From CAWEHT01 sp963808455 (lineage in GTDB: Bacteria > Chloroflexota > Anaerolineae > CG2-30-64-16), in assembly GCA_963808455.1 (NCBI GenBank), contig CAWEHT010000394.1, forward strand, positions 1 through 5,227: a stretch of 5,227 nucleotides of DNA, given 5' to 3'. Of the stretch, positions 5,032 through 5,227 are shown in pieces. The position numbers and the translations under genes are program-made. A model generated the notes under the pieces. That model searched no databases, was not told the origin of the DNA, and saw only the letters and a list, made by a program, of their open reading frames with translations. Each line of letters opens with the position of its first letter. Position 1 is the first letter of the stretch.

Positions 5032-5227
5032 ACGGCTCTCGGTCCCCGGGCAGTTCGCGTCGCGAGGCCGTGCCGCTGTGGGCCTGGGCTGTCTTGTTGG
5101 CCATGATGCTGGCGTTCACGGCCTGGTTCTCGGCCTATAGCATCGCGCTGCACGATGCCCACCTGACGCATAAGGCCGATCTCGGCCAGATCGATCAGGC
5201 GATTTGGAACACGGCGCAGGGGCGTTT
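5028..5227 (+). CDS. N-terminus of a DUF2079-like multi-pass membrane protein (cut by window end)
   Basis: The first 66 codons are visible and open to the window edge. The ATG at 5028 shares four bases (ATGA, 5028-5031) with the upstream stop. The product starts with a short charged segment (MNGSRSPGSSRREA). One membrane helix follows (about residues 16-39, LWAWAVLLAMMLAFTAW). Then comes ALHDAHLTHKADLGQIDQAI, followed by WNTAQGR. This juxtamembrane pattern, 'HDA......A.DLG..DQA.WNT..G', is the N-terminal signature of DUF2079 proteins, which have a GT-C-like topology with their first external loop at this point. Full-length members are several hundred residues long, so most of the gene lies to the right. 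Together with the glycosyltransferase and the flippase-like protein, it would fit a membrane glycosyltransferase using a lipid-linked sugar. The specific role is inference. Confidence 0.75.
   Translation, partial: MNGSRSPGSSRREAVPLWAWAVLLAMMLAFTAWFSAYSIALHDAHLTHKADLGQIDQAIWNTAQGR

Noticed and set aside
1..5227. CRISPR array, tRNA, rRNA, insertion sequence or integrase site
   Set aside because: I saw no regularly spaced repeats, cloverleaf-like sequence, transposase motif or terminal inverted repeats on either strand.

Overview
The window is a GC-rich (roughly two-thirds G+C), gene-dense stretch with every recognisable gene on the + strand. It most resembles a member of the Chloroflexota (Anaerolineae/Caldilineae-like). 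I infer this from two protein styles that I associate with that phylum: a large membrane protein ending in an ILEI-type domain with the QTVHGKRLLGGNTSRNP motif, and a P-loop ATPase beginning NPYVTGP...GR. No rRNA or tRNA gene, CRISPR array, insertion sequence or phage gene is visible.

Layout. (1) Positions 1-1574 hold the C-terminal part of one large membrane-anchored protein whose beginning lies upstream. It is split over three frames: a membrane helix and linker (about 12-211), the main soluble region (about 212-1300), and the end of an ILEI-like domain (about 1301-1574). (2) A candidate extended -10 promoter (about 1555-1585) precedes a P-loop ATPase gene at 1629-2901. That gene is also split over three frames by two single-base losses. 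Rejoined, it would encode about 424 residues: an ATPase core, a winged-helix-like region and a helical tail. (3) A short intergenic region (2902-3029) carries a strong GC-rich hairpin without a T-tract. (4) From 3030 to the right edge lie three intact, overlapping genes: a family-2 glycosyltransferase of the polyprenyl-phosphate-sugar synthase type with two C-terminal membrane helices, a flippase-like LPG-synthase-TM (UPF0104) membrane protein, and the start of a DUF2079-type multi-pass membrane protein cut by the window edge.

How the genes fit together. The last three overlap by 11 and 4 bp and look co-transcribed and translationally coupled. A reasonable inference is a cell-envelope glycosylation module: the glycosyltransferase charges a polyprenyl phosphate with a sugar at the cytoplasmic face, and the two integral membrane proteins act on lipid-linked or exported glycans. 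The upstream ILEI-domain protein may belong to the same envelope-related theme. The ATPase has no obvious functional link to it.

The most notable feature is the concentration of frame breaks. At least four single-base indels, possibly five, lie in the first 2.6 kb and none is evident in the last 2.2 kb. The rejoined frames contain no internal stops from position 12 onward and keep family motifs across each break. This points to base-level sequence errors or very recent decay rather than old pseudogenes. I found no convincing wholly new biological system in the window.
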